A DNA stretch of 64,000 bases from Parvularculaceae bacterium (GTDB taxonomy: Bacteria; Pseudomonadota; Alphaproteobacteria; Caulobacterales; Parvularculaceae). Location of the stretch: positions 806,001 through 870,000 of the forward strand of contig JAJFFV010000006.1 in assembly GCA_021776475.1 (NCBI GenBank), in the 5' to 3' direction. The position numbers and the translations under genes were made by a program. Of this stretch, positions 1-11,433 are shown piece by piece. The notes beneath the pieces are model-generated. The model ran no database searches. It saw nothing but the letters and a program-made list of their open reading frames with translations, and was not told where the DNA came from. Within the stretch, counting starts at the first letter, position 1. Each line of letters starts with the position of its first letter.

Positions 1-186
1 TGCACTGATCCAGGTCGTCCGTTTCATCTTGCGCCATACCTGCGCGTCCTGCGGGGCGCCCGGATCGGTTCCTTTCACCTGCTTTTCCGGTGCTTCCCAG
101 CTCCCGTGTACATTCCACGGCAGTACCGCAAAGAACACAGTCCACCACAGCAATAAGTAGATGATAACACCGCCTGCAATATTCAT
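1..186 (-). CDS. DUF1467 family membrane protein (5' part only)
   Basis: The first 62 codons of a minus-strand gene that runs off the left edge, starting at the ATG complementary to 184-186. The N-terminus is a hydrophobic helix rich in Ile, Leu and Trp, then a Trp-Asn-Val-His segment and a polar loop, which fits the small two-helix DUF1467 proteins. In many Alphaproteobacteria this gene follows the ribonuclease J gene, as it does here. Function unknown; the family name rests on this short segment and on context. Confidence 0.7.
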   Translation of the reverse strand, partial: MNIAGGVIIYLLLWWTVFFAVLPWNVHGSWEAPEKQVKGTDPGAPQDAQVWRKMKRTTWISA

Positions 187-189
187 GGT

Positions 190-1866
190 TTAGCTCCGTA
201 TAATGAGCACATTGATGATAGATCGTTTACCCCAGTATTGAGTGAGAAGATCGCGAATAGCGCGCTTAATTATCCTTCTCACTTCTTCATCATCACTTCT
301 GCATGCTTTTGACATGGCGTCGACTGCATCCTCAGACACATCTTCAATCAACGTTTTAAATTCCTCACCATTACTGGCCTCCGGCGGTAAGCCAGCAATA
401 GCGACTTCTGGCGGCGCGCTTGGAATATTTTTTGGGCCAAAGGCCACGGCAACCGTCACGAATCCTCCATAGGCAAGTTTCCGGCGCTCTCGGATGGCTG
501 ACCCGCCTTCCGCTCCGAATATCTTTCCATCAAGCAGCAATCTTCCGGATGGCACTTCATCAATAACCGCCGCATCGCCGGGTGCCAGTCTGATCAGATC
601 GCCATTGCGCGGGGCGATACTGTGCGTCGCCCCTAACTCCCTTGCAAAAACAGCATGCTCTTCGAGATGACGCGCTTCACCATGCACCGGCACCACCAGT
701 TTCGGTTTTACCCATCCGTGCATCTTCGCCAGCTCATCCCGGCAGGGATGCCCGGAGACATGAATGTACTCATCTTTTTCAGTAATAATCTGTACGCCAC
801 GATCAACCAGTGCATTTTGTAAATCAAATATCTCCCGTTCATTCCCAGGAATGATCTTCGAGGAGAAAATCACTGTATCGCTCTTGCCTAGGCTTATCTC
901 TGGATGTTCGTCGCGGGCCATACGGGCAAGTGCCGCACGCGGCTCTCCCTGGCTGCCGGTGCACAGATATAGAATTTTATCGTTTGGCAAAAAACCGGCT
1001 TCCTGCGGATCTACGAAGTTCAAAGACGGCGGCAAGATGCCAACTTCTCTTGCCACATCGATCATCCGCAACATCGAACGGCCAAGCAGACAAACAGAGC
1101 GGTCGCTCATCTCTGCGGCTTTGCAAATGCTGACCAGGCGCGAAACATTCGAAGCGAAGGTTGTGACAGCAACCCGGCCCTTTTGTTTTGAGATTAGTTC
1201 GGTCAGGTGTTTACGAACAACTGATTCAGAACCGGATTCTCCCGGCGAAAGGACGTTGGTGGAATCGCAAACCATGGCCAGCACGCCGGATTCGCCTAGC
1301 GCCTCAAGAGTGCTCTGATCGGTTACCGGCCCAAGAGTAGGCATTGGATCGAGTTTCCAGTCACCGGTGTGCAACACGGTACCAAATTCGGTTCGCAGAA
1401 TGATACCATTTGGTTCAGGAATCGAGTGGGTCAGCGTCACGAATTCGAGCGCAAAAGGTCCAAGATCAATCTCAGCGCCGAGGCCTACAACCTTTAACCG
1501 CGTCGACAAAATGTCATGCTCTTCAAATTTCCGTTCAACCAAAGCAGCCGTAAAGGCGGTTGCATAAATTGAGCAATCCAGCATCGGCCATAATTTCGCG
1601 ACCGCACCGATATGATCCTCATGTCCGTGGGTGAGTATAAGTCCCAGCAATTCTCCGCCGCCACTTTTGATGTCATCAAGAATATAGTCAGGATCAGGAC
1701 AAATAAGGTCAATTCCGGGTGTTCTGGAATCTGAAAACATCACCCCGCAGTCGATCATGATCCATTTGCGCGCAGCGGCAGGGCCGATACCGTATAGATT
1801 CATGTTCATACCGATTTCACCAGAGCCGCCAAGGGGCAGGAAGACAAACTCATTCTGTGAGGCCAT
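190..1866 (-). CDS. rnj: Ribonuclease J
   Basis: A metallo-beta-lactamase/beta-CASP ribonuclease of about 558 residues, the usual length for RNase J, which processes and degrades RNA as endonuclease and 5'-3' exonuclease. The metal motif HGHEDH is near residue 80, GDWKLD near residue 168, and an HGE motif lies near residue 396. The first possible start is TTG at 1869, but the ATG at 1866 directly behind it (MASQNEF) is preferred. It lies 30 bases after coaX and just before the DUF1467 gene, so it is probably the distal part of the nuo-birA-coaX transcription unit. Confidence 0.93.
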   Translation of the reverse strand: MASQNEFVFLPLGGSGEIGMNMNLYGIGPAAARKWIMIDCGVMFSDSRTPGIDLICPDPDYILDDIKSGGGELLGLILTHGHEDHIGAVAKLWPMLDCSIYATAFTAALVERKFEEHDILSTRLKVVGLGAEIDLGPFALEFVTLTHSIPEPNGIILRTEFGTVLHTGDWKLDPMPTLGPVTDQSTLEALGESGVLAMVCDSTNVLSPGESGSESVVRKHLTELISKQKGRVAVTTFASNVSRLVSICKAAEMSDRSVCLLGRSMLRMIDVAREVGILPPSLNFVDPQEAGFLPNDKILYLCTGSQGEPRAALARMARDEHPEISLGKSDTVIFSSKIIPGNEREIFDLQNALVDRGVQIITEKDEYIHVSGHPCRDELAKMHGWVKPKLVVPVHGEARHLEEHAVFARELGATHSIAPRNGDLIRLAPGDAAVIDEVPSGRLLLDGKIFGAEGGSAIRERRKLAYGGFVTVAVAFGPKNIPSAPPEVAIAGLPPEASNGEEFKTLIEDVSEDAVDAMSKACRSDDEEVRRIIKRAIRDLLTQYWGKRSIINVLIIRS

Positions 1867-1896
1867 CAAGACGCCTGCTTTCCAGATGCGTCGTGA

Positions 1897-2661
1897 CTAA
1901 CTGAGACGCTTGTAAATTTCGATGAGCCCACGAATAGTCAATTCGGAATCAAAGTGATCGATACACTCTGTTGCGCCTTCAAACAAAGAAGAAATGCCCC
2001 CCGTAGCGACCACGACCATGGGTTTACCGTATTCCGCCTTGATCCGGGCGATCAGGCCTTCGATCAATCCGACATACCCCCAGAAAATTCCACCCTGCAT
2101 TGCCCCGACTGTATCAGTGCCAATTACTTTTTCCGGGCGTTCAATCGCAACCCGCGGCAAACGCGCTGCTGCGTCGTGCAACGCTTGGACAGACAGGTTG
2201 ATACCGGGTGAGATGATGCCGCCTTCAAAACCGCCATCTTCCGCCACGATGTCGAACGTCGTCGCTGTACCACTATCAACGACGACCAACGGACCTCCAT
2301 ATTGCACGAATGCCCCGGCAGCATTGACTAGCCTATCCGCACCGACCTCCGCCGGTTTCGGTATGCGCACTTCAACACCTGGTATGTTGGTCGCATCGAC
2401 GATAAATGGATCGACCGAAAGATGGCGCCTCGAAAGGTTGCGCAAATGAAAAAGAGATTGAGGGACAACAGTTGAAATTATGCAGTTTTTGATGAGGTTG
2501 AGATCGAAACCAGACATGTGCATTAATTGATGCAGCCAAACCGCATATTCATCGGCTGTGCGCTGGGTGCTGGTCGCCGCCCGCCATTGGGCCACTGCCT
2601 TCTCGCCATCTACCAGTGCGAAGACCGTATTCGTATTACCGACATCAATGGCAAGGAGCAT
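1897..2661 (-). CDS. coaX: Type III pantothenate kinase
   Basis: A 254-residue protein matching CoaX, which phosphorylates pantothenate in the first step of coenzyme A synthesis. Visible family features are the N-terminal phosphate-binding DVGNTNT motif (residues 6-12), the GADRLVNA motif in the middle and the [11 protein letters not shown] segment. The length is typical. It lies between birA and rnj, a conserved alphaproteobacterial arrangement. Type III kinases are not feedback-inhibited by CoA, as known for the family. Confidence 0.93.
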   Translation of the reverse strand: MLLAIDVGNTNTVFALVDGEKAVAQWRAATSTQRTADEYAVWLHQLMHMSGFDLNLIKNCIISTVVPQSLFHLRNLSRRHLSVDPFIVDATNIPGVEVRIPKPAEVGADRLVNAAGAFVQYGGPLVVVDSGTATTFDIVAEDGGFEGGIISPGINLSVQALHDAAARLPRVAIERPEKVIGTDTVGAMQGGIFWGYVGLIEGLIARIKAEYGKPMVVVATGGISSLFEGATECIDHFDSELTIRGLIEIYKRLS

Positions 2662-2721
2662 GAACGACCTGCATTCTTAGAAATTTATTTTCAATTCAGC
2701 AGCCTAACAGCAAAAGCTCTC

Positions 2722-3480
2722 TCACGCCGAGAGGAAAAATACATCACCCGAATTAATGTGATGAACGATCGTACCTTCGCGCAGGATTAGTGCACCATTC
2801 TCGTCAATCCCTTCAAAAATACCCGTATGTTCACTACGCTGCAGGCGGACGGTGATCTGTCCGCCGATACCAAAAGCCCGGTCAAGCCAGGCCAGCCGGA
2901 TCGGCGCGAAACCAGTACTCGATAGCGTCTGAAGTTGCTCCATCAGGTGCTTATCGAGAATAGGCAAAAAACCCTCCTGGGTCGGGATCTTGTCTGCCGG
3001 CATGTAGTCAGCAAGTCTCGCCGTCTTGTAAGCTTCGATTACCGGTGCCGAGGCAATGTTGACCCCAACGCCAAGAATCAGAGACCGCCGGCCTTCATGC
3101 TCGACAAGTTCAAGTAATAGACCGGCCAGTTTACCGCCCTTGAGCAAGACATCATTTGGCCATTTCAACGCAAGATCATTTGAATGGACGCCGCAATCTT
3201 GCAGTGCCCGATCCACAGCAAGGGCGCTCGCAAAACTTGTGACGGCTAACTCATCGAAAAGCCGGAGCCGATCGATCGGCACAACGAGTGAACCCGCAAA
3301 ATCTCCCTCGCCTTGCGACCAAGAGCGTCCCTGCCGCCCATAGCCAGCAGTCTGACGGCGAGTCAATATCCACTTGGGTTGTGACAATCCTGACCGTAGC
3401 TGATGTTTGGCTTCCAGATTTGTCGAACCAAGCTCGTCAAACACCTGGCAGAGATAACCGGATGGAAGGTCCCGGATCAC
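2722..3480 (-). CDS. birA: Biotin--[acetyl-CoA-carboxylase] ligase
   Basis: A 252-residue biotin protein ligase without an N-terminal helix-turn-helix, so a class I enzyme and not a repressor. The catalytic signature is visible as GRQGRSW near residues 49-55, followed by KWPNDVLL and KLAGLLLE. It starts with GTG one base after the nuoN stop, so it is probably translationally coupled to the nuo operon. It attaches biotin to acyl carboxylase carrier domains. Confidence 0.93.
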   Translation of the reverse strand: MIRDLPSGYLCQVFDELGSTNLEAKHQLRSGLSQPKWILTRRQTAGYGRQGRSWSQGEGDFAGSLVVPIDRLRLFDELAVTSFASALAVDRALQDCGVHSNDLALKWPNDVLLKGGKLAGLLLELVEHEGRRSLILGVGVNIASAPVIEAYKTARLADYMPADKIPTQEGFLPILDKHLMEQLQTLSSTGFAPIRLAWLDRAFGIGGQITVRLQRSEHTGIFEGIDENGALILREGTIVHHINSGDVFFLSA

Positions 3481-3481
3481 T

Positions 3482-4924
3482 CTAGCGGAACAACGCGCCC
3501 GCTGCGGTTTCAGCGTAACCGGTCAGCATCGGAACAATCGTGAAAATTCCGATGACCATCAGCAACGTCGCCAAGGCAGCAATTCCTTTGACGGATTGTC
3601 CAACATTTCTGTCAAACTCGGGTGCTGGTTCATTTACCCATATCTTGATGATGACGGCGAGATAATAGTAAGCCGATACAGCGCTGGCGAGGGCACCGGC
3701 GATGGCGAGATAAAAAAGTCCCGCATCAAGGGCGGCCATGAAAACATAAAATTTGGCGAAAAACCCCGCGAGTGGCGGAATGCCCATTAGCGAGAAAAAG
3801 AAAACTGTAAACATCAGCGCCAACGCAGGCTGGGTTCGCGACAGCCCGGCCAGGTCCGAAATATTCTCCGCCATCCCTTCCGGCCGCCGCATTGCCAAAA
3901 TGCAGGCGAATGTACCGAGGGTCATGATCAAATAGATCGACATATAGATGAGGACCGAGCTGACGCCTTGCGCGGTTCCGGCGGCGACACCCATCAATGC
4001 ATACCCCATATGCCCGATCGAAGAATAAGCCATCAGACGTTTGATATTGGTTTGAGTGATCGCTGAGAATGCGCCAATTGCCATCGATAAAATGGAGATA
4101 ATCACTAGAATTGGCTGCCACTGTGCGATAATTGTCGGGAATGCTTCGACCATAACCCGCGCAAATAATGCCATCCCGGCGAACTTCGGAGCGGCTGCGA
4201 AGAACGCCGTTACTGGTGTCGGCGAGCCTTCGTATACATCGGGCGTCCACATGTGAAATGGCGCTGCGGAGACCTTGAACGCCAGGCCAGAGATCAGGAA
4301 GACCAACCCGAGGATCAATCCGGTCGTATTGGCCGTCAGGCCTGCCGCCGCGATTGCATCAAAGGTTGTCGCGCCGGTAAATCCATAAATGAGCGATGCA
4401 CCATAAAGCAAAAGACAAGAAGAAAGCGCGCCGAGGACAAAATATTTAAGCCCTGCTTCCGTTGATCGCAGGCTGTCGCGATTAAATGCCGCCAGAATAT
4501 ACAATGATAAGCTCTGTAGTTCGATCCCCATATACAGGGAAATAAGGTCCGTAGACGATACCATTAATGACATGCCCAGCGTCGATAGCAAAATCAGGAT
4601 TGGGTACTCGAAACGGTTTATCTTTTCCCGCTCCATAAAATGTCCGGACAACAAGATCGAAACGGCAGCGCCGGTGTAAATGACGACCTTCGAAAATTTC
4701 GCAAAACCATCCGTCGCAAACGCACCATTGAACAGATCTGCCGTTTGCGCAGCAGTCCCAAACAATACCGGGTAAAGAGCCACCGCGAGAACGCCGATAC
4801 TCGCCCAGCCTATTTCACGACCATATTTGCCACTTGTGAAAACGCCAACTAGCAGCAGTATCATCAACGCAATAGCGATGAAAATTTCAGGAAACGCAAA
4901 AGTGATATTGTCCCAGATCGTCAT
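3482..4924 (-). CDS. nuoN: NADH-quinone oxidoreductase subunit N
   Basis: A 480-residue multi-spanning protein, one of the three antiporter-like proton-pumping subunits of complex I in the inner membrane. The chain is almost entirely hydrophobic helices with the conserved KVSAAPFHMWTPDVYEG segment. It is the last nuo gene, 11 bases after nuoM and directly before birA. Confidence 0.97.
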   Translation of the reverse strand: MTIWDNITFAFPEIFIAIALMILLLVGVFTSGKYGREIGWASIGVLAVALYPVLFGTAAQTADLFNGAFATDGFAKFSKVVIYTGAAVSILLSGHFMEREKINRFEYPILILLSTLGMSLMVSSTDLISLYMGIELQSLSLYILAAFNRDSLRSTEAGLKYFVLGALSSCLLLYGASLIYGFTGATTFDAIAAAGLTANTTGLILGLVFLISGLAFKVSAAPFHMWTPDVYEGSPTPVTAFFAAAPKFAGMALFARVMVEAFPTIIAQWQPILVIISILSMAIGAFSAITQTNIKRLMAYSSIGHMGYALMGVAAGTAQGVSSVLIYMSIYLIMTLGTFACILAMRRPEGMAENISDLAGLSRTQPALALMFTVFFFSLMGIPPLAGFFAKFYVFMAALDAGLFYLAIAGALASAVSAYYYLAVIIKIWVNEPAPEFDRNVGQSVKGIAALATLLMVIGIFTIVPMLTGYAETAAGALFR

Positions 4925-4935
4925 AATCGTGCCAC

Positions 4936-6489
4936 TTATCCTGTCGCCGCCGCGAGGCCTGCGTCGTATCGCTCGAGTATCATCTCGACTGCCGGACTAA
5001 AAACGTCGAGCGCTGGTGTTGGGTTGAGACCAAGCCAAAGCGAAGCCAGCATCAAGGTACCAAGTATGCCGATCTCTATTCGGTTGAGATCCGGAATCTT
5101 CTTTAGCGGCTCATGTGTGATTGTCCCGAAGATCACCTCACGGTAGAGACGCAACGCATACGCAGCGGAAAGAACAACCCCAGTCGCGGCGAGCGCGGCC
5201 GTCCAGGTGCTGACTTTAAATACACCGATCATCGTCAGAATTTCGCCGATAAATCCGCTTGTGCCCGGCAAACCAACATTGCCCATTGTGAAAAACATGA
5301 AGAAGAACGCATAAATCTTCATGCGCTGAACAAGGCCACCGTACGCCGCTATTTCGCGCGTGTGCATTCGGTCATAAACCACGCCGACACAGAGGAACAG
5401 TGCGCCAGAGATAAATCCGTGTGAGAGCATTTGGAACAAAGCACCTTCAACGCCCTGTTCGGTGCCGCTGAATATGCCCATGGTAACGAAGCCCATATGC
5501 GCTACAGATGAATAAGCTATCAGCTTTTTCATATCTTCTTGCGCGAAGGCTACCAGTGATGTGTAGACAATCGCGATCACGGATAGGGTAAAGATAAACG
5601 GCGCGAAGTCAGCGCTGGCAATCGGGAACATTGGCAACGAGAACCGGATAAAGCCATAGCCGCCCATTTTTAAGAGGATCGCAGCCAGAACAACGGACCC
5701 TGCGGTCGGCGCCTGTACATGTGCATCCGGCAGCCAAGTATGAACCGGCCACATCGGCATTTTAACCGCAAACGAAGCAAAAAAAGCGAGCCACAGCCAC
5801 TTCTGTGCCTCAGGAGGAAAGTCAAACGCGAGCAATTGAACAATATCAGTCGTGCCGGCGGTCAGATACATCCAGACCAGCGCCACCAGCAACAAAAGGG
5901 AGCCGAGCAGTGTATAAAGGAAGAATTTGAATGCTGCGTAGACGCGGTTCTTGATAATATTCCCGAGAAAGGTCCGCTCTCCTTCACTACCCCAAACACC
6001 GATAAGAATGCACATCGGGATCAGGCTGCCCTCAAAGAAAACATAGAAGAGAACCAGATCAAGTGCGCAGAATACACCGATCATCATGGTTTCCAGGATC
6101 AGAAACGCGATCATGTAATCGGTGACCCGCTTGTTGATGGAATTCCATGACGCCAGTATACAAATAGGCATGATAAATGTGGTCAGCAGCACAAACAGAA
6201 TTGATGCACCGTCAACACCCATCTTGTAGACAATGCCATTGCCGATCCATTCAGCTGTCTCGACAAGCTGAAACCCTTCTACGTCGGGCTGATAAATCAC
6301 GTAGGTGATCAGTGACACGACAAACGTGGCGCTGGTTGCCATCAATGCGACCCACTTGGCTGCTTTATCGACATAAGCAAGCTCGTCTTCACGCGACATC
6401 CACCGCCGGAAGCCAATCAGAAACACGCCGAGCAGCGGGAAGAAAGTTGTGAAAGATAACCAGGGAATAGAAGAAGCGGACTCGGTCAC
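4936..6489 (-). CDS. nuoM: NADH-quinone oxidoreductase subunit M
   Basis: A 517-residue antiporter-like membrane subunit of complex I. The conserved [18 protein letters not shown] motif and the following alternating hydrophobic helices identify it. It begins with GTG overlapping the nuoL stop codon, indicating translational coupling. With NuoL and NuoN it forms the distal proton-pumping arm. Confidence 0.97.
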   Translation of the reverse strand: MTESASSIPWLSFTTFFPLLGVFLIGFRRWMSREDELAYVDKAAKWVALMATSATFVVSLITYVIYQPDVEGFQLVETAEWIGNGIVYKMGVDGASILFVLLTTFIMPICILASWNSINKRVTDYMIAFLILETMMIGVFCALDLVLFYVFFEGSLIPMCILIGVWGSEGERTFLGNIIKNRVYAAFKFFLYTLLGSLLLLVALVWMYLTAGTTDIVQLLAFDFPPEAQKWLWLAFFASFAVKMPMWPVHTWLPDAHVQAPTAGSVVLAAILLKMGGYGFIRFSLPMFPIASADFAPFIFTLSVIAIVYTSLVAFAQEDMKKLIAYSSVAHMGFVTMGIFSGTEQGVEGALFQMLSHGFISGALFLCVGVVYDRMHTREIAAYGGLVQRMKIYAFFFMFFTMGNVGLPGTSGFIGEILTMIGVFKVSTWTAALAATGVVLSAAYALRLYREVIFGTITHEPLKKIPDLNRIEIGILGTLMLASLWLGLNPTPALDVFSPAVEMILERYDAGLAAATG

Positions 6490-8597
6490 TACGCGCCTCC
6501 CGTCAGAACGAAGAACAGGATCACGGCAATACCGACCAGCATGGCGAAAGCGTAGTGATAGATGTAGCCAGACTGCAGCTTGACGATCAGGCGTGAGCCA
6601 AGGCCGGCGATCCCTGAGATACCGTCAGGCCCAAAGCCGTCGATAATTCTGCCATCACCGGTCTTCCATAACAATCGGCCAAGACGTCGGGCTGGGCGAA
6701 GGAACAAGAATCTATAAAGTTCGTCTACATACCATTTATTCTTAAGAAAATCATGAACCAGCCCGCCTGGCCGCAACAGACCAAAGCGCAGTGGATCGGC
6801 ACCAGTCATATAGTGGCTCCAAGCGCCGCCTAATCCAGCGATCATGGCGACAAATGGAGCCCACAAAACCCATGCCGGAAAATCGTGACCACCGTGACCC
6901 TCTACCGTACCATGCTCACCAGTTGCTTCCGCCGCTTCGACCGCGCGATCTTCAGCTTGTGTCTCATCGGTGGCATGGCCATCGCGCCCAGCATGGTGAG
7001 CTTCTGCTTTGTAAATAGACTCGCCCCAGAATGCTTCGGATTTTCCGCCAACAAACTGTCCGTGGAACATCATGCCCGCGACAAGGGCGCCGATTGCCAG
7101 TCCTGCAAGCGGCCACAACATCCAGTCAGGCACAGGGTGCGGATGTTTCATCACTTCATGTGCGGCACGTGGTTTTCTGTGGAAGGTCAGAAACATCAGG
7201 CGCCATGAATAAAACGATGTCATGACCGCCGCAACAAGTCCCATGAAAAATGCGTAGTAGCCAAAACTACGCCCCGCCTCACCCGCTCCGTAGGCCGCTT
7301 CGATAATCATATCCTTGGAGACAAAACCGGCTGCACCGAACGGAGCATCGAAGAGGTAGAACATCGGAATGCCAACACCCGTAATCGAAATCGTGCCGAT
7401 AAACATCATCACGTATGTAAAAGGTTGGATACCCCGCAAGCCGCCCATCTTCTTCATGTCCTGCTCATGATGCATGCAGTGGATGACACTGCCCGCGCCG
7501 AGGAATAAAAGAGCCTTGAAGAAAGCGTGCGTAAACAGATGAAACATTGCCGCGTCATAAGCACCAACGCCTGCAGCAAAGAACATGTAGCCCAGTTGTG
7601 AACAGGTCGAATAGGCAATCACTTTTTTGATATCGTCCTGCAGTAGACCAACGGTTGCTGCAAAGAAAGCGGTTGTCGCCCCGACAAATGTCACCATCGC
7701 GGCGGCATGTGGTGCATATTCATAGATTACCGAGCATCGGCAGATGAGAAACACACCGGCAGTCACCATCGTTGCTGCGTGGATCAACGCAGAAACAGGT
7801 GTTGGGCCTTCCATCGCATCTGGCAGCCATGTGTGCAGGATAAACTGGGCCGACTTGCCCATGGCACCGATAAAAAGCAGTACGCCAATCAAGGTAAGGG
7901 CGTGTACCTCCCTGTCGAGGAAAATCATCGTGAGACTTCTGATCGGTCCACCATCAGCAACCGCAAACGGTGTTACGACCGCATTCGTCCGGATCGCTTC
8001 AAAAACGCCGTCAAATTCGACGGTCCCGAAAACGAAATAGATCGCCATAATACCGAGGGCAAAGCCGAAGTCGCCGACCCGGTTTACAACAAATGCCTTA
8101 ATCGCCGCATCATTGGCGGACGATTTGTGGTGATAGAAACCGATCAGCAAATAGGACGCTAGCCCCACTCCTTCCCAGCCAAAAAACAACTGGATGAAAT
8201 TGTCGGCAGTCACCAAGGTCAACATCGCGAAGGTGAACAACGACAAATAGGCAAAGAATCTCGGCCGGGATTTGTCCTCGTGCATGTACCCTATGGAATA
8301 AAAGTGGACAAGAAACGACACCGTGTTGACGACGACGAGCATTACAGCAGTCATCGTGTCGAGCCGCACCGACCATTCCGCGATGAAATTTCCGGACGCG
8401 ATCCAGGTGAACAGCACCGCTGCTTCGCGCGAATTATGGCCGAGGCCGATGTCAGCGAACAGAACCCAGGCATAGATGGCGGCGAGCCCCATCAGGAACG
8501 TCGTCAAAAGTTCTGCTGCCCGCGGGCCAAACGTCCTGCCAACCGGCATCGCCAGCAGTGCGCCGAACAGCGGCAGGAGGACGACAAAGGGTTCCAT
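6489..8597 (-). CDS. nuoL: NADH-quinone oxidoreductase subunit L
   Basis: A 702-residue membrane subunit of complex I with the conserved [19 protein letters not shown] segment and the long C-terminal extension (lateral helix) typical of NuoL. A His-, Glu- and Asp-rich cytoplasmic or periplasmic loop lies around residues 525-575, a variable region in the family. It starts 8 bases after nuoK. Confidence 0.97.
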   Translation of the reverse strand: MEPFVVLLPLFGALLAMPVGRTFGPRAAELLTTFLMGLAAIYAWVLFADIGLGHNSREAAVLFTWIASGNFIAEWSVRLDTMTAVMLVVVNTVSFLVHFYSIGYMHEDKSRPRFFAYLSLFTFAMLTLVTADNFIQLFFGWEGVGLASYLLIGFYHHKSSANDAAIKAFVVNRVGDFGFALGIMAIYFVFGTVEFDGVFEAIRTNAVVTPFAVADGGPIRSLTMIFLDREVHALTLIGVLLFIGAMGKSAQFILHTWLPDAMEGPTPVSALIHAATMVTAGVFLICRCSVIYEYAPHAAAMVTFVGATTAFFAATVGLLQDDIKKVIAYSTCSQLGYMFFAAGVGAYDAAMFHLFTHAFFKALLFLGAGSVIHCMHHEQDMKKMGGLRGIQPFTYVMMFIGTISITGVGIPMFYLFDAPFGAAGFVSKDMIIEAAYGAGEAGRSFGYYAFFMGLVAAVMTSFYSWRLMFLTFHRKPRAAHEVMKHPHPVPDWMLWPLAGLAIGALVAGMMFHGQFVGGKSEAFWGESIYKAEAHHAGRDGHATDETQAEDRAVEAAEATGEHGTVEGHGGHDFPAWVLWAPFVAMIAGLGGAWSHYMTGADPLRFGLLRPGGLVHDFLKNKWYVDELYRFLFLRPARRLGRLLWKTGDGRIIDGFGPDGISGIAGLGSRLIVKLQSGYIYHYAFAMLVGIAVILFFVLTGGA

Positions 8598-8605
8598 CGA
8601 GGCTC

Positions 8606-8914
8606 CTAGTTCTTCATCAGGTTAGCGCCATCAACTGAGATGTCGCCGCGATTGCGGAAAAAAGTCACAAGGATGGCCAGACCAATCGCGGCCTCGGCGG
8701 CAGCCACAGTCAGCACCATGAAAGCGAAGACCTGTCCGACCATGTCACCGAGAAACTGTGAAAAAGCCACCAGGTTGATGTTGACAGACAGCAGCATCAA
8801 TTCGATCGACATCAAGATAATGATGACGTTCTTTCTGTTGATGAAGATACCTGCCGCGCCAATTGAAAAAAGGAATGCCGCAAGTGTCAGATAATGTCCC
8901 AGTCCCATTTCCAT
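8606..8914 (-). CDS. nuoK: NADH-quinone oxidoreductase subunit K
   Basis: A 102-residue, three-helix membrane subunit of complex I. The helix with [10 protein letters not shown] carries the conserved membrane Glu of the family (residue 38 in this reading), part of the proton channel chain. It is preceded by nuoJ (7-base gap) and followed by nuoL. A second in-frame ATG two codons downstream is a possible alternative start. Confidence 0.96.
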   Translation of the reverse strand: MEMGLGHYLTLAAFLFSIGAAGIFINRKNVIIILMSIELMLLSVNINLVAFSQFLGDMVGQVFAFMVLTVAAAEAAIGLAILVTFFRNRGDISVDGANLMKN

Positions 8915-8921
8915 AATAACC

Positions 8922-9563
8922 CTAGCCTTGAATACCCTTGCCCGTTGGCACGCTCACAACTTCCACGCCTTCAGCCCGCTTGCGCCCGACTTGACTGGTG
9001 ACGTCCTGTTTGCGGATGCCTACGCGCTCACGGAATGTGAGTAGGATTGCCCCAATCATGGCAACCAGCAGGATCATCCCGGCAATCTGGAAAAAGTGAA
9101 TGTAGTCGGTGTAGAGGATTAGCCCTAGCGATTCGACATTGTTTGGACCCGTTGGATCGGTCACCACCTGACCCGCGGTCGGTGACGGGTGTTGTCGTGC
9201 AAGCTCTGCACTATCAGTGAAGCGCCATGCGGCTACAGTAAAGCCAATCTCAACGATCAGCACCACGCCAAGTATGACCGCTAAGGGTATGTAGTCTGCA
9301 AAGCCTTTCTTCAACTCTTCGAAGTCCACATCCAGCATCATCACCACAAAGAGGAAAAGCACCGCAACCGCGCCGACATAAACGACAACCAACAGCATCG
9401 CAAGATACTCTGCGCCCATCAGCACAAACAGGCCAGCAACCGAGATGAATGCGGTGATGAGAAACAACACAGAATGAACGGGATTACGTGCTAGAATCAC
9501 GCCAAGGCCTGCGCCGATTGTCGCACCTGCAAAAACATAAAATGCCAGGCTTGCAAAAGTCAT
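8922..9563 (-). CDS. nuoJ: NADH-quinone oxidoreductase subunit J
   Basis: A 213-residue five-helix membrane subunit of complex I. The third helix region with [17 protein letters not shown] is the family signature. The C-terminus carries a polar tail of about 45 residues. A 118-base gap separates it from nuoI; I saw no clear promoter or hairpin in that gap. Confidence 0.96.
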   Translation of the reverse strand: MTFASLAFYVFAGATIGAGLGVILARNPVHSVLFLITAFISVAGLFVLMGAEYLAMLLVVVYVGAVAVLFLFVVMMLDVDFEELKKGFADYIPLAVILGVVLIVEIGFTVAAWRFTDSAELARQHPSPTAGQVVTDPTGPNNVESLGLILYTDYIHFFQIAGMILLVAMIGAILLTFRERVGIRKQDVTSQVGRKRAEGVEVVSVPTGKGIQG

Positions 9564-9681
9564 ATTTAGCTCGAACGCGTCAGCGTTTTCTATATTTTTT
9601 GAGGCTGGATTAGCCCCTCGTTACTGTGATGATCGAATCAGTGAAACTCACGCTGATCCTTTTGAGATGAGTCGTGCCCCT

Positions 9682-10170
9682 TTACCGGTACGGAGCGTCC
9701 ATTTCCAGATTTTTTGCGATTTCCCGTTCCCAGCGATCACCGTTTTCCAACAACCGGTCCTTGTCATAAAAAAGCTCTTCGCGGGTCTCCGTCGCGAATT
9801 CAAAATTCGGCCCTTCAACAATTGCGTCAACCGGACATGCCTCCTCACAAAAGCCGCAATAGATACACTTTGTCATGTCTATGTCATATCGGGTTGTCCG
9901 GCGCGATCCGTCTTCACGCGGTTCGGCTTCAATCGTAATCGCCTGAGCCGGGCAGATTGCCTCGCACAGCTTGCAGGCAATGCAGCGCTCTTCACCGTTG
10001 GGATACCTGCGTAAGGCATGTTCCCCGCGAAAGCGCGGACTGAGGGGTCCTTTCTCGAACGGATAATTCACCGTCGCCTTGGGTCGGACATAGTATTTCA
10101 AGGCAAGCCAGAAAGCTTTACGAAAATCCGTCAGAAACATCCCGTTGAACGCTTGTGCAATTCTCGACAT
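9682..10170 (-). CDS. nuoI: NADH-quinone oxidoreductase subunit I
   Basis: A 162-residue 8Fe ferredoxin-like subunit that carries clusters N6a and N6b between the peripheral and membrane arms. The two binding motifs are complete: [12 protein letters not shown] and [12 protein letters not shown]. The gene begins with an ATG overlapping the nuoH stop (TAATG). Confidence 0.97.
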   Translation of the reverse strand: MSRIAQAFNGMFLTDFRKAFWLALKYYVRPKATVNYPFEKGPLSPRFRGEHALRRYPNGEERCIACKLCEAICPAQAITIEAEPREDGSRRTTRYDIDMTKCIYCGFCEEACPVDAIVEGPNFEFATETREELFYDKDRLLENGDRWEREIAKNLEMDAPYR

Positions 10171-11240
10171 TAGCCAGCCCTCCAGCTGTGGAACAAATCA
10201 GCGGCACCCGGGATATACAGCAACGCACCGGCAACGAGTAAGAGATAAGCAATTGAAAACGGCAGGAACAGCTTCCAGCCAATCCGCATCAACTGGTCAT
10301 AGCGGTAGCGCGGCACGATCGCTTTCACCATCGCGAACATAAAGAACATGAAAACCGTCTTTAGACCAAACCAGAATACGGGGACTGCATTCAAAATGGG
10401 TAGATCGATCGGTGAATGCCAGCCGCCGAGGAATAGGATGGTCGTCATGGCGCACATCAAAACGATATTGAGGTATTCTCCGATCATAAAGAGGAGATAG
10501 GGCGTGGAGGAGTACTCAACCTGATAGCCAGCGACCAGCTCTGATTCGGCTTCCGGCAGATCAAACGGTGGCCGATTTGTTTCTGCTAACGCTGAAACGA
10601 AGAACATCACAAACAACGGGAACAAAGGTATAAAATGCCAGTTGAAAATCCCGAGCCCGCGATCCTGACTGTTGACAATATCCGTCAGGTTCATCGACCC
10701 AACGAGCAACAGGACTGAGATGATAATAAACCCCAGGGAGACTTCATAAGAAACCATCTGTGCTGCCGATCGGAGTGAGCCGAGGAACGGATATTTTGAA
10801 TTTGACGCCCAGCCCCCCATGATAATGCCGTAGACACCGAGGGAAGAAACAGCGAACAGATATAGTATCCCAACATTGATGTCAGAGACGACCAATCCTG
10901 GCCCGACCGGCACCACAGCCCAGCCAACGAAGGCAAGAATGAATGAAATGAACGGCGCTAACAGGAAGACAGTTTTGTCCGCGCCGGCTGGAATGACGAT
11001 TTCTTTCAGCACAAACTTGAAGAAATCGGCGAACGACTGCAGCAAACCAAAAGCGCCGACAACATTCGGTCCCTTCCGCATCTGCACTGCAGCCCAGACC
11101 TTCCTGTCAAACAATAAAAGAAAAGCAAGAGCCAGTAACAGCACGATCATCAGAGCGAGCGTTTGCAGTGTCGTGCTCAGCGCACCAACCCACCAGATCG
11201 ACCAATCTCTGGTTGTCAGAAAATCAATGATTCCGCTCAT
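10170..11240 (-). CDS. nuoH: NADH-quinone oxidoreductase subunit H
   Basis: A 356-residue multi-spanning subunit (ND1 type) forming much of the quinone chamber of complex I. The conserved [20 protein letters not shown] loop identifies it. Upstream, nuoG is separated by the oppositely oriented acyltransferase gene, so nuoH-N may need its own promoter in 11241-11433, although none could be assigned. Confidence 0.97.
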   Translation of the reverse strand: MSGIIDFLTTRDWSIWWVGALSTTLQTLALMIVLLLALAFLLLFDRKVWAAVQMRKGPNVVGAFGLLQSFADFFKFVLKEIVIPAGADKTVFLLAPFISFILAFVGWAVVPVGPGLVVSDINVGILYLFAVSSLGVYGIIMGGWASNSKYPFLGSLRSAAQMVSYEVSLGFIIISVLLLVGSMNLTDIVNSQDRGLGIFNWHFIPLFPLFVMFFVSALAETNRPPFDLPEAESELVAGYQVEYSSTPYLLFMIGEYLNIVLMCAMTTILFLGGWHSPIDLPILNAVPVFWFGLKTVFMFFMFAMVKAIVPRYRYDQLMRIGWKLFLPFSIAYLLLVAGALLYIPGAADLFHSWRAG

Positions 11241-11433
11241 GGATCGTGTCTCTAGCGTGGTTGCCCGGGAAGGTCACGCAAAACCGACAGGAAAATTGAG
11301 GAAAAATCAGGCTTTGTAGCAGGCCCTGCCCAGAATTTGGCTGCTCAATATTTGAGTGAGGAAAAAGAAACATGACTTCGGACAAAAGCGCGCTAGTTTC
11401 CGCTCCAGCCAACAGATTCAAAAAGGGGTTTCG